Part shown: positions 1 through 8,393 of the stretch, in pieces
Position numbering within the stretch: the stretch's first letter is position 1
Layout of the letters: the number at the start of each line of letters is the position of its first letter
Origin: Stenotrophomonas indicatrix
GTDB taxonomy: Bacteria; Pseudomonadota; Gammaproteobacteria; Xanthomonadales; Xanthomonadaceae
Length of the DNA stretch: 64,000 nucleotides
Assembly: GCF_002750975.1 (NCBI RefSeq)
Contig: NZ_PEJS01000002.1
Coordinates: 124,001 to 188,000 of the forward strand
Direction: 5' to 3'
Notes under the pieces: model-generated
What the model was told of the DNA's origin: nothing
Database searches by the model: none
The model's input: the letters and a program-made list of their open reading frames with translations, nothing else
Program-made: the position numbers and the translations under genes

Positions 1-1401
1 AAGGTCGCCAACGACGGCGTCAACTTCTCCGACCTGGAAACCTGGGGCGGCAGCGCGCGCCTGCAGTGGAACCTCGGTTCGGTGACCCTGCATTCGATCA
101 CCGGCTATGAGACCGCCGAATCGCTCAACCGCGGCGACATCGACGGTGGCTACGGCGCCGCGTTCCTCGGCGCGGGCAACTCCGGCCCGGGCCTGATTCC
201 GTTCTCGTCCGAGTCGGCCGACGGCCTGCCGCACCACCGCCAGTGGACCCAGGAATTCCGCGTGGAATCCAACGAATGGGGCCGCTTCGACTGGCAGGCC
301 GGCGTCTTCTACTTCGATGAAGACGTCACCATCAACAACTTCAACTACGACTCGCTGACCCCGGGCAACCCGCAGACCGGCCACGTCGTGCAGCAGCAGC
401 GCAACAAGGCATGGGCGGTGTTCGCTTCGGGCGACTTCGATGTCACCGACCGCTTCAAGCTGCGTGCCGGCGTGCGCTATACGCAGGACAAGAAGGACTT
501 CAGCGCCAGCGTGCTGCAGGCCGTGCCGTTCGGCACCCCGGTCAGCGGTCCGTACCTGGCCAACACCGACGTCAACGACGTCAGCTGGGATGTCAGCGGC
601 GTGTACAAGCTGACCGACAACGTCAATGCTTATGCACGCGTGGCCAAGGGCTTCCGCGCACCGTCGATCCAGGGTCGCCTGGCGTTCGCACCGGGCCTGT
701 CGCAGGCCGATTCGGAGAAGGTGATTTCGTACGAAGCCGGCATCAAGGCCGACCTGTTCGAACGTCGTGCGCGCCTGGGCTTCAGCGTGTTCCGCTATGA
801 CGTGGACGGCCAGCAGCTGATCGCCGTCGGTGGCACCAACAACACCGCCACCCTGCTCAACGCCGACAAGACCATCGGCCAGGGCGTGGAGCTGGACCTG
901 GAAGCCTACCTGGCCGACAACGTGCTGCTGACCTTCGGCAGCAGCTACAACGACACCGAGATCAAGGACAAGAACCTGGCGGTGGCGGTCTGTGGCGGCG
1001 GCTGCACCATCACCGACCCGACCACGGTCATCAATGGCGGCACCTATGCGCTGGTCAACGGCAATCCGCTGCCGCAGGCACCGAAGTGGATCCACAACGC
1101 GACCCTGCGCGTGGGCTTCCCGCTCAGCGATGGCAGCGAGCTGTATGCCTACACCGACTGGGCCTACCGCAGTGCGGTCAACTTCTTCATCTACGAGTCG
1201 CCGGAATTCCGCGGCCGCAGTTCGCTGGAAGGTGGCCTGCGCCTGGGCTACAACTGGGATTACGGCCAGTACGACGTGGCCGTGTTCGGCCGCAACCTGA
1301 CCAACCAGACCCGCGTGGTCGGCGCGATCGACTTCAACAACCTGACCGGCTTCCTCAACGAGCCGCGTACCTGGGGCGTGGAGTTCACCGCGAAGTTCTG
1401 A
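1..1401 (+). CDS. TonB-dependent receptor, 3' part
   Basis: The frame is open from the first base, so the N-terminal plug and the TonB box lie outside the window; 466 C-terminal residues are present. The protein has the alternating hydrophobic/aromatic strands of an outer-membrane beta-barrel. It carries a KGFRAPS segment typical of TonB-dependent receptor barrels and ends in phenylalanine (TAKF), the usual outer-membrane sorting signal. Such receptors import iron chelates, cobalamin or carbohydrates using TonB energy. The substrate cannot be read from the barrel alone. A strong hairpin terminator follows 25 bases after the stop. The family call is secure, the ligand unknown. Confidence 0.93.
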   Translation, partial: KVANDGVNFSDLETWGGSARLQWNLGSVTLHSITGYETAESLNRGDIDGGYGAAFLGAGNSGPGLIPFSSESADGLPHHRQWTQEFRVESNEWGRFDWQAGVFYFDEDVTINNFNYDSLTPGNPQTGHVVQQQRNKAWAVFASGDFDVTDRFKLRAGVRYTQDKKDFSASVLQAVPFGTPVSGPYLANTDVNDVSWDVSGVYKLTDNVNAYARVAKGFRAPSIQGRLAFAPGLSQADSEKVISYEAGIKADLFERRARLGFSVFRYDVDGQQLIAVGGTNNTATLLNADKTIGQGVELDLEAYLADNVLLTFGSSYNDTEIKDKNLAVAVCGGGCTITDPTTVINGGTYALVNGNPLPQAPKWIHNATLRVGFPLSDGSELYAYTDWAYRSAVNFFIYESPEFRGRSSLEGGLRLGYNWDYGQYDVAVFGRNLTNQTRVVGAIDFNNLTGFLNEPRTWGVEFTAKF

Positions 1402-1426
1402 TGCGGCTGCAGCAATGATGCAATGA

Positions 1427-1454
1427 AGAAGGGCCGGCGCATGCCGGCCCTTCT
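1427..1454 (+). terminator. Intrinsic terminator of the TonB receptor gene
   Basis: A perfect 12-bp stem (1427-1438 with 1443-1454) encloses a GCAT loop and is followed by a T-rich stretch. It lies 25 bases after the receptor stop codon. Confidence 0.8.
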
Positions 1455-1466
1455 GTTCTTCGCGTC

Positions 1467-1528
1467 CGCCGGGCATGGCCCGGCGCTACCCATGCGTCGC
1501 GCCCGGTAGCGCCGGGCCATGCCCGGCG
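1467..1528. repeat. Facing pair of SMAG (GTAG) repeats
   Basis: Two copies of the GTAGCGCCGGGC hairpin face each other, at 1467-1489 (minus) and 1506-1528 (plus). Each copy folds on its own and the pair can form a larger cruciform. It separates the receptor gene from the convergent acid phosphatase gene, a typical location for such repeats. Confidence 0.9.
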
Positions 1529-1545
1529 AGCGCAGCGGCGGTGGA

Positions 1546-2388
1546 TTACAAGGCGCTCTGCGGGCGCACCTTCAGCACCGCGTTCTCGGTGGCGCAGTCG
1601 CGGCTGGAGTGCAGGCCGGCCTTGCGCGCAGCAGCGATCTCCCTGCGCGCGGCAAGCAGGTCGCTGTTGAACGCCGCGTTGTCATGCAGGCGGGCCACGG
1701 CGGCGGCGCCCATGAAGCGGCCTTCGAGGATGTCGCTCTGCCAGTGCACGTTGCACACCAGGCGACTCTCGCCGTAGTTGCGGCCGCGCGCCTGGATGGC
1801 ATCGGCGCGATCCGGTGCGATCTCCGACAGGATCAATGCCCATGCCCAGCCGATCGAGGTGTGACCGGACGGATAGGAGCCGTTGCTGCGCAGCCCCTCC
1901 TCATCCTTCGGCGAGCAGGTCGGCTCGCCGTTGACCATGAACGGACGGGGGCGCTGGTACGTGTTCTTGGCGGCCTTGGTGGCAGCACTGGCGTCGATGC
2001 GGCTGCGCTCCAGCAGGCGGTACAGGGCGGGGGTCTTCACTGCATCCACGTCGATGTCGGCGGCACAGGAAAAATGGTTGGCACCTTCCGGAAAGCCGAG
2101 TTCGGCATCGACGCCGGCCTGGGCGAAACGCGGGCTGCCGCGCAGCGCACGTGCTTCACGGCTGACCTGCTCGTCCAGCGCAAAGGCCGCCGAGCCGGCG
2201 GCCGGTGGTGCCGGCACCAGATCGATGCTGGCCGGCACTGCGGTCTTGTCCAGGTAGCCCACGGCCTTGGTGGTGACGTTGGCTTCGACGGCGGTCGGTT
2301 TGCTGGTGGTGGTGGCGGCGCAGCCGGCCAGCGACAACGCGATGGCCAGGCCCAGCAGCGGCCGGGCAGGGGGGAGGATCGACGACAT
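1546..2388 (-). CDS. Class A non-specific acid phosphatase lipoprotein (PhoN/PhoC type)
   Basis: This is a 280-residue PAP2-superfamily phosphatase. The signature is complete: K138/K141 and R146-P, then GSYPSGHT at 170-177 with the catalytic histidine, then S208-R209, H215 and D219. The motif G-S-Y-P-S-G-H-T is diagnostic of class A acid phosphatases, which hydrolyse organic phosphomonoesters in the periplasm. The start chosen gives a lipoprotein signal with lipobox LAGC (Cys23), so the enzyme should be lipid-anchored rather than free. Longer in-frame starts upstream would put polar residues before the signal and are unlikely. It is transcribed convergently with the upstream receptor gene. 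Confidence 0.9.
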   Translation of the reverse strand: MSSILPPARPLLGLAIALSLAGCAATTTSKPTAVEANVTTKAVGYLDKTAVPASIDLVPAPPAAGSAAFALDEQVSREARALRGSPRFAQAGVDAELGFPEGANHFSCAADIDVDAVKTPALYRLLERSRIDASAATKAAKNTYQRPRPFMVNGEPTCSPKDEEGLRSNGSYPSGHTSIGWAWALILSEIAPDRADAIQARGRNYGESRLVCNVHWQSDILEGRFMGAAAVARLHDNAAFNSDLLAARREIAAARKAGLHSSRDCATENAVLKVRPQSAL

Positions 2389-2620
2389 GGGCAGACTCGG
2401 GCAGGGAACTCGCCGGCCATGATCGCAGCCTCGATTGCCGGCCGCAGCGTCCATCGGTCATACGGCCAGACCCGGCATGGTCCCGCTGCACTGGGTGAAA
2501 ACGGTCATCAATTGTCGGCAATCTGCTGAATCCGGGCGCAGCGCACGGATTTTCACGCGCTGCCGCCATGAGCATCAGGTCACAGCCGGGCCGGGGGGAT
2601 CCGCTGAAGGGAGAGACGCG

Positions 2621-3499
2621 ATGCGCAGCACCGCAACAGGAAGTACCGTTCTGGCCCTGCTCCTTGGGGTGGCGACCGTACCGGCGCAGGCCGCCGATGT
2701 GTACGGCGTCGCCTTCGTGCACGGCACCGGCGCGCAGACCAATGCCACGCAGGACTACTGGCAGCCGGCGATCATCGACACCGTCCGCCAGGGCCTGCCG
2801 AACAGCAGCAACTACGTGGTCATCAACTGCGACTTCACCCAGTACATGTGGAAGCCGGAAGCGGCCGGCTGCCTGGCCAACCAGCTCACCGGCTTCATCG
2901 ACAGCCGGGGCATCACCCAGCTGGTGGTGATCACCCATTCCAACGGCGGCAACGTGATGCGCTGGATCCTGTCCAACCCCACCTACGACAGCCGCTACCC
3001 GAAGATCATCAACCGGCTGCGCAAGGTCACTGCGCTGGCGCCCTCCTCGGCAGGTACGCCGCTGGCCGACGCCGTGCTCAACGGCAACACCTTCGAGACC
3101 TCGCTGGGCTGGCTGCTGGGCTACAAGAACGATGCCGTGCGCATGCAGCAGGTGGGGCACATGGCCACCTACAACGCGCAGAACCTGTACGGCACCGCCG
3201 GCCGCCCGGCCCTGCCCAAGCCGTTCCGCGCAGTGGTCGGCAGCGATGTCGAATCGGCGGTGTGGGACAGCAACAGCTACTGCGGCGGCTACTCCGCCAA
3301 TGTCGGCCTGGAGTTCACCCAGAACTGGCTGTCGTCGTGCTCGGACGGTTTCCTGGAGTGCAGCAGCCAGAAGGCGGCCGGCACGCTGTGGTTCACCGAC
3401 AAGGCGCGTACCCAGGGCGCCGAGCCGCTCAGCCACAACCAGAGCCGACGTGAGTGCTTCGGCCTCGGCGGCATCCTGCGCAACGACCTGACCCAGTGA
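2621..3499 (+). CDS. Secreted alpha/beta hydrolase (lipase/esterase-like)
   Basis: This 292-residue protein has a clean signal peptide ending near PAQAA (residue 25). The mature part has an alpha/beta-hydrolase start (VYGVAFVHGTG, oxyanion-hole HG) and a nucleophile elbow around Ser107, THSNGG. The first position of the usual G-x-S-x-G is therefore threonine. Several cysteines (70, 84 and a C-terminal group) suggest disulfides in the periplasm or medium. An AGGGAGAG ribosome site precedes the ATG. The next gene starts 11 bases after the stop and also encodes an exported protein, so the two probably form an operon. The substrate is unknown; a lipase, esterase or polyester depolymerase is possible. 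Confidence 0.75.
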   Translation: MRSTATGSTVLALLLGVATVPAQAADVYGVAFVHGTGAQTNATQDYWQPAIIDTVRQGLPNSSNYVVINCDFTQYMWKPEAAGCLANQLTGFIDSRGITQLVVITHSNGGNVMRWILSNPTYDSRYPKIINRLRKVTALAPSSAGTPLADAVLNGNTFETSLGWLLGYKNDAVRMQQVGHMATYNAQNLYGTAGRPALPKPFRAVVGSDVESAVWDSNSYCGGYSANVGLEFTQNWLSSCSDGFLECSSQKAAGTLWFTDKARTQGAEPLSHNQSRRECFGLGGILRNDLTQ

Positions 3500-3510
3500 G
3501 GGAGATGACC

Positions 3511-4710
3511 ATGACGATCCATTCCACCCTGCTGGCTGCCGCCGTGCTGGCGGTCCTTTCCACTGCATCGGCGCAGGCCGCGCAGCCGCTGCGTGTTGCC
3601 GCAGGCGACCAGATTCCCGCCGGCCTGGTTGCCGCGCCGCTGCCTGCCGATGAAAGCGAGCACGCGCCGCTGGCCTTCGCCTGGGCGCTGGACCCGGCAC
3701 AGCCACTGCAGGCTCCCGGTCCCCAGGCCGCCATCAGCCGCAGCTACTGGCAGCAGGTCGACGCTGCCGAACTGCAGCGCGGCCTGGAACTGCCCCTGAG
3801 CGCACCGGATGCGGTGATCCAGCTCAGCCCGGCGCCGGGCGCCCGCGCGCTGCCGGCAAGCTCGCTGCAGGTACGTGATCCGGCGGGGCGCAGCAGCGTC
3901 GCGCGCAGTGTCGACGCACGCCAGCTGCAGGATGCGGGCATGCCGGTCGGTGATGGCAGCAGCATGCTGCGCACCGGTACCACCAGCGCGGCCGGTGTTT
4001 ACCGCCTGCAGAGTGCGCAGGCGCAGGGCCGCTATGTGGTGCAGGTGCTGGAGCCCAACAGCCCGCTGCGGTTGGAAGTGCAGGCCAGCCAGGCGCAGGT
4101 GCTGGCCGGAGGCAACGTGCAGCTGCAGGCGCGTCTGCTGGAAGATGGTGCCAGCGCGGCGGCGTTGCGCACACGGCGTGACAGCCTCGGCGGTGAAGCG
4201 CTGCTGGTCGCACCCGATGGCCGCAGCTGGCCGCAGCGGTTGCTGCGCACCACCGATGGCAGCCTGCGTGCACAGGTAAGGATTCCGGCCGAGGCCAGCA
4301 ACACGCAGGGCCTGTGGGAACTGCAGGTGTTCGCCCAGGCCGACGGCGTGCTGCGCGATGGCAAGGTCGCCTTCGCGGTGGCCAGGCCGACTGCCCGCTT
4401 CGTCGGCCAGGCCATGCCCGATCCCTCCAGCCGCCAGGTCAGTCTGCCGTTGCAGGTGGCCGCCGCTGGCCGCTACGAGGCGCGCGGCACCCTGTATGCC
4501 ACCGCAGCCAACGGCCAGTTGCAGCCGGTGGCGCAGGCGCATGCCGCAGCGTGGTTCGATGGCCCGGGCCGCGGCGCGCTGGTACTGCCCTTCGACCAGG
4601 CCGCGTTGCCTGCCGGCTTCGGTGCGCCCTATGAACTGCGCGACCTGCAGCTGCAGGACCAGAGCCGGATGGCACCGATCGAGTCGCGCGCGCTGGCGTT
4701 GCGGTTCTGA
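3511..4710 (+). CDS. Secreted protein, possibly DUF4785 family
   Basis: This 399-residue exported protein has a signal peptide ending near SAQA (residue 21). Two ATGs lie six bases apart. The second (3511) is chosen because it has proper spacing from the GAGGGAG ribosome site, which directly abuts the first. The body is rich in short beta-strands with phrases such as GVYRLQSAQAQGRYVVQVLEP, suggesting immunoglobulin-like domains. No catalytic motif is visible. Its length and its position next to a secreted hydrolase recall DUF4785 proteins, but that assignment is from memory of the family and is tentative. It probably works with the upstream hydrolase. Confidence 0.6.
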   Translation: MTIHSTLLAAAVLAVLSTASAQAAQPLRVAAGDQIPAGLVAAPLPADESEHAPLAFAWALDPAQPLQAPGPQAAISRSYWQQVDAAELQRGLELPLSAPDAVIQLSPAPGARALPASSLQVRDPAGRSSVARSVDARQLQDAGMPVGDGSSMLRTGTTSAAGVYRLQSAQAQGRYVVQVLEPNSPLRLEVQASQAQVLAGGNVQLQARLLEDGASAAALRTRRDSLGGEALLVAPDGRSWPQRLLRTTDGSLRAQVRIPAEASNTQGLWELQVFAQADGVLRDGKVAFAVARPTARFVGQAMPDPSSRQVSLPLQVAAAGRYEARGTLYATAANGQLQPVAQAHAAAWFDGPGRGALVLPFDQAALPAGFGAPYELRDLQLQDQSRMAPIESRALALRF

Positions 4711-4718
4711 AGCAGGGC

Positions 4719-4746
4719 GTGGCGGGCCGGACGTCCGGCCCGCCAC
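4719..4746. terminator. Bidirectional terminator hairpin
   Basis: A perfect 28-base palindrome (4719-4732 with 4733-4746) lies between two convergent genes. It has no clear T-tract but is placed to end transcripts from both sides. Confidence 0.6.
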
Positions 4747-4756
4747 AGACGCGGTG

Positions 4757-5611
4757 TCACCCCGCGTACGCGGTCAGCCGTCCTTCCTGTTCCACCACCG
4801 TGATCGCGCCGCCGAACACGGCCGACAGCGGTTCGTCGCGCAGCAGCTCGGCGCGCGCTCCATCGGCCACCACGCGGCCGTCGCGCAGCAGCACCACGCG
4901 CTCGATCTCGGGAATCACTTCCTCGATGTGGTGGGTGACCAGCACCAGGGTGATGCCCTGCTGCGCAAGCACGCGCATGGTGGCGATCAACTGCTGCCGG
5001 GCGACCAGGTCCAGCCCGGTGGAGGGTTCATCCAGCAGCAGCGCCTGCGGCCGGTTGACCAGCGCGCGGGCGATCAGCACGCGGCGGGTCTCGCCGGCCG
5101 ACAGTTCGGCGTAGGCACGCTCACGCAGGCCCGACGCACCGGTCATCGCCAGCGTCTCGCCCACCCGCATGCGCATATCGGCGGTGACCTCGCGGAAGGC
5201 CGGCACCATGTAGCTGGCGAAGAACCCCGACAGTACCGCCTGCTCCACCGTCAGACCCGGCATGTCGGCCAGGTTGCTGCTGAGGTCACCGGTGACGATG
5301 CCCAGCTGCGAACGCAGCCGGTCGACCTGCCAGCGGTTCTGCCCCAGCACCTTCACCGCCACCGTGCCGTCGGCCTGCGCCAGCGGGTACAGCTCGCGGG
5401 TGATCAGCTTGATGAAGGTGGACTTGCCACAGCCATTGGGGCCGAGCAGGGCGGTGTGCTGGCCCTGCGCGATGCGCAGGCTCAGCCCGTGCAGGACCTT
5501 CACCTGGCCGCGCATCACGCTGGCGCGGTCCAGTTCGATCAAGGGCGGCAGGTCCCCGGCGGATGGGGCGGGGTCTACGGCGCGGATGCGCGGATCAAGG
5601 GTCGACAACAC
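4757..5611 (-). CDS. ABC transporter ATP-binding protein
   Basis: This 284-residue ABC ATPase has Walker A GPNGCGKST (57-65), a signature loop LSAGE (170-174) in place of LSGGQ, Walker B LLLDEP (191-196), a D-loop and the H-loop VTHH (226-228). GTG at 5611 is chosen because a GGGGA ribosome site precedes it and the homologous part begins soon after. A more upstream ATG exists but would overlap the promoter region shared with the divergent desaturase. No permease or binding protein is adjacent, so the transported substrate cannot be named. It resembles stand-alone ATPases of the YlmA/ModF kind. Confidence 0.85.
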   Translation of the reverse strand: MLSTLDPRIRAVDPAPSAGDLPPLIELDRASVMRGQVKVLHGLSLRIAQGQHTALLGPNGCGKSTFIKLITRELYPLAQADGTVAVKVLGQNRWQVDRLRSQLGIVTGDLSSNLADMPGLTVEQAVLSGFFASYMVPAFREVTADMRMRVGETLAMTGASGLRERAYAELSAGETRRVLIARALVNRPQALLLDEPSTGLDLVARQQLIATMRVLAQQGITLVLVTHHIEEVIPEIERVVLLRDGRVVADGARAELLRDEPLSAVFGGAITVVEQEGRLTAYAG

Positions 5612-5730
5612 GGGTCCCCAACTGTGAACGAAGCCACGGAATGGCGCTGCCAATCCAGCGGTGCAAGGTGCAGTTTGCAACGCAAGCGCCCATGATGTCT
5701 TCCATACCTGTGTCGCTCTGGAGAGTCGCC

Positions 5731-6933
5731 ATGCCTGATGCCCTGATGTCCCTGCTGACCGGTGGCGTACTGGGCCTGGGCTGGTGGCAGCTGGCCCTGG
5801 TGCTGCTGGTCTTCACCCAGCTCACGATCTTCTCGGTGACGCTCTACCTGCACCGCAGCCAGGCGCACCGGGGCGTGGACTTCCACCCGGTGGTCGCGCA
5901 CTTCTTCCGCTTCTGGACCTGGCTGACCACCTCGATGATCACCAAGGAGTGGGTGGCGATCCATCGCAAGCACCACGCCAAGGTGGAAACCGAGGACGAC
6001 CCGCACAGCCCGGTTACCCGTGGCATCGGCCAGGTGTTCTGGCGCGGCGTGGAGCTGTACCGCGAAGCACGCGGCATGCGTGAGGACATCGAACAGTACG
6101 GTCGCGGCACTCCGGACGACGCGATCGAGCGCCGCCTGTACACCCCGTATGCAACCCTCGGCCCGGTGCTGCTGTTTGCGGTCAACAGCGTGCTGTTCGG
6201 CCTGCCGGGCGTCGCCCTGTGGGCGATCCAGATGGCGTGGATCCCGTTCTGGGCCGCCGGCGTGGTCAATGGCCTGGGCCACTGGTGGGGCTATCGCAAC
6301 TACGAGTCGGCCGACACCTCCACCAACCTGACGCCGTGGGCGTTCTGGATTGGTGGCGAGGAACTGCACAACAACCACCATGCGTTCCCCAGCTCGGCGC
6401 GATTTGCGATGCGGCGCTGGGAATTCGACATCGGCTGGAGTGCGATCCGCCTGCTGCAGGCATTGCGCCTGGCCAAGGTCCTGCGTGTCGCGCCGGCCAT
6501 GGACGTGCGCCCGAACATCGCCGTGCCCGACGCCGATACCCTGAAGGCACTGCTGTCGCATCGCTTCCAGGCGATGACCGACTACCAGCGCAACGTGTTC
6601 ATGCCGGCATTGCGCGAAGAAGCGCGATACGCGGGTGCAAAGCTGCGCCGGTTGCTGCCGCGCCGGCTGCGCCGTGGCCTGGTCAACGACGGCCGCTGGT
6701 TGAAGCCGGACAGCCGCGCCCAGCTCAGCGAATGGGTCGCCCAGCGCCCGCGCATCCGCACCCTGGTGGAATATCGCGCGCGCCTGGCAACGCTGCTGGA
6801 AGCACGCGGCCACGATGCCGCCGAGCGCCTGCGTCAACTGCAGGCCTGGTGCCGCGAGGCCGAGGAAAGCGGCATCGCCGCGCTGCAGGCCTATGCCGCG
6901 CGACTGAAGGGCTACACCCTGGTGGGCGGATGA
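5731..6933 (+). CDS. Acyl-CoA/fatty acid desaturase
   Basis: This 400-residue integral membrane desaturase has the three histidine boxes that bind the di-iron centre: HRSQAH (41-46), HRKHH (78-82) and HNNHH (213-217). Between them are hydrophobic segments (about 14-36, 143-180) expected to span the inner membrane. This is the stearoyl-CoA delta-9 desaturase-like family, which introduces cis double bonds into acyl chains of membrane lipids. About 150 residues beyond the last box are basic and lack obvious motifs. GGAGAG precedes the ATG at 5731. The stop overlaps the start of the next gene (ATGA), implying translational coupling. Confidence 0.88.
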   Translation: MPDALMSLLTGGVLGLGWWQLALVLLVFTQLTIFSVTLYLHRSQAHRGVDFHPVVAHFFRFWTWLTTSMITKEWVAIHRKHHAKVETEDDPHSPVTRGIGQVFWRGVELYREARGMREDIEQYGRGTPDDAIERRLYTPYATLGPVLLFAVNSVLFGLPGVALWAIQMAWIPFWAAGVVNGLGHWWGYRNYESADTSTNLTPWAFWIGGEELHNNHHAFPSSARFAMRRWEFDIGWSAIRLLQALRLAKVLRVAPAMDVRPNIAVPDADTLKALLSHRFQAMTDYQRNVFMPALREEARYAGAKLRRLLPRRLRRGLVNDGRWLKPDSRAQLSEWVAQRPRIRTLVEYRARLATLLEARGHDAAERLRQLQAWCREAEESGIAALQAYAARLKGYTLVGG

Positions 6934-7265
6934 GGGCTGCGCTGACGGCATTGCTGCTGGCCGCCGTGTGCGCACCTGCCGTGCAGGCCCAGGTCAGCGA
7001 CACTGCCAGTTACCTGCAGCGCATGGACAGCGATGGCGACGGCAAGGTCAGTGAAGCCGAGTACCTGCAGTGGATGCTGTATGCCTTCGATCGCATGGAC
7101 CGCAACGGCGATGGCGTGCTGACCGCCGACGAACTGCCCGGCGGCAAGGGCAGGGCCATCACCCGCGAACAGCAGCGGCAGGTGATCGTGCAGCGCTTCC
7201 ACAAGCAGGACGCCAACGGTGACGGATTCCTGGATGCACGGGAACTGGCTGCACCGCCGCGCTGA
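6930..7265 (+). CDS. Small exported EF-hand protein
   Basis: This 111-residue protein has a signal peptide ending near VQAQ (residue 21) and three EF-hand loops: DSDGDGKVSEAE, DRNGDGVLTADE and DANGDGFLDARE. All have Asp/Asn at positions 1, 3 and 5 and Glu at 12, so calcium binding is likely. It should act in the periplasm as a calcium sensor or buffer. It overlaps the desaturase stop codon by four bases, so the two are made together, although no known pathway links them. Confidence 0.85.
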   Translation: MRAALTALLLAAVCAPAVQAQVSDTASYLQRMDSDGDGKVSEAEYLQWMLYAFDRMDRNGDGVLTADELPGGKGRAITREQQRQVIVQRFHKQDANGDGFLDARELAAPPR

Positions 7266-7492
7266 GCGGCGCCAGTCGTAGCGTGCCCGGCTAAAGTTCG
7301 TCGGCGCGCTGCCGATGGTCTCTACGACTCGAACCCGGCGTACCGGTCGATCAGCAGAGACAGTGCGGGCTTGGCATGTCGACCGTGATGGAACGCGGTT
7401 GTGGGGACATGGAGGTTGGAGCAGTGCCGTTGCGATGATCGCTGCGCGTTGGGATCGCCCGCACTGACCTGACCGATGCCCAAGACCCCCCA

Positions 7493-8311
7493 ATGAATGC
7501 CAAACCTACCCTTCTCACCGCCATTCTGCTTGGCGGCGTCGCCTGGTCTGCACCGGCACTGGCCGACGAGCCGGCTATAGCCGTGGCGGCCGACGCCGAA
7601 CCGCAGCAGGCCTCGGATACCGCACCGGCAGCACCTGCCTGGGAACATCGGGTTCCGACCAGTACCAAACTGGAGACCAATGCCGATGGCCAGCCGATCG
7701 GCGACCGGACGCTGCGTCTGGTGCAGCGTTCCACCACCGGCAAGGTAATCGCAGCACAGGCTGCCGTATCGCTGTTCGCCGGTGTCATAGGCGGCAGCGG
7801 TTTCAGGAAGGACCAGCTGAAAGGTACCCGTGTGGACACCGTGCCGAACCCGGCCTTCAGTTCGATGGAGCAGCAGGCACGTGCGGCCTTGGCGGCCTAC
7901 TTCAGCGCCCATCCCGGCGCCATCCCCGAGCAGTCGCGGCCGGTGCAGGTCACCGTGGGGGACTTCACCCTGATCTACAAGGAGCTCGGCAATGCCGGGA
8001 CCGAATACGAACTGCGCCAGAACGTGGACCTGGGCTTTCCATACCGACGCAAGCTGCCGACCATGCGCCTGACCGGTGGCGAAGGCGCGCATTGCCGCAT
8101 TGCCGAACCGGTCTCGGCGTCGCTGGAAGCGTGGCAGGCCGATGACTACGCGTTGGCGCGGCAGACTGCCGAGCGCTACGCCGAAGCGTGCGTGGCCAGC
8201 TTCGCCGCCACACTGCCGACCCTGTTCCCGGACGGCACCCCGGCGGCGACCGTGGCGCCGCCGCCAGAGGCCACCGACGCGGCCTCGGCCGAAGTGGGCC
8301 AGGACGCCTGA
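7493..8311 (+). CDS. Exported protein of unknown function
   Basis: This 272-residue protein has a signal peptide ending near PALADE (residue 25), followed by an Ala/Pro-rich linker. A central region contains a small glycine-rich hydrophobic stretch (AAVSLFAGVIGGSG). The C-terminus is low-complexity and acidic. I recognise no domain. The single Cys pair in the second half (HCRI and EACV) may form a disulfide. There is no good ribosome site before the ATG. The 227 bases upstream hold no feature I can support. It is probably a real gene, judged from its codon pattern and signal peptide. Confidence 0.7.
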   Translation: MNAKPTLLTAILLGGVAWSAPALADEPAIAVAADAEPQQASDTAPAAPAWEHRVPTSTKLETNADGQPIGDRTLRLVQRSTTGKVIAAQAAVSLFAGVIGGSGFRKDQLKGTRVDTVPNPAFSSMEQQARAALAAYFSAHPGAIPEQSRPVQVTVGDFTLIYKELGNAGTEYELRQNVDLGFPYRRKLPTMRLTGGEGAHCRIAEPVSASLEAWQADDYALARQTAERYAEACVASFAATLPTLFPDGTPAATVAPPPEATDAASAEVGQDA

Positions 8312-8312
8312 T

Positions 8313-8342
8313 GGCGGCACGCCGCCGGGGTGCGTTGCACCC
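8313..8342 (+). terminator. Tandem hairpins before mutM
   Basis: Two small perfect stems follow the stop codon of the upstream gene: 8313-8318 with 8321-8326, and 8328-8333 with 8337-8342. They could end its transcript, although no T-tract follows. Confidence 0.35.
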
Positions 8343-8381
8343 AGGCGGTGATGGCCGCGCTGCCCGCAGGGCAGGAGGGCA

Positions 8382-8387
8382 TAGAAT
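8382..8387 (+). promoter_or_regulatory. Candidate -10 box of mutM (leaderless)
   Basis: TAGAAT ends six bases before the mutM ATG, so transcription would start at or next to the start codon. No convincing -35 is visible and no ribosome site lies between. Confidence 0.4.
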
Positions 8388-8393
8388 CGTCCC

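Noticed and set aside
2156..4746. Long minus-strand frames (516 and 485 codons) opposite the hydrolase and its partner
   Set aside because: Both are antisense to genes with clear signal peptides and motifs; their translations are Arg/Ala/Gln-rich without any recognisable feature.
7275..7345. A tRNA-like look near CGACTCGAACCC before the unknown exported gene
   Set aside because: Apart from a GTCGTAG...CTACGAC pair the cloverleaf arms cannot be formed, so no tRNA is called.
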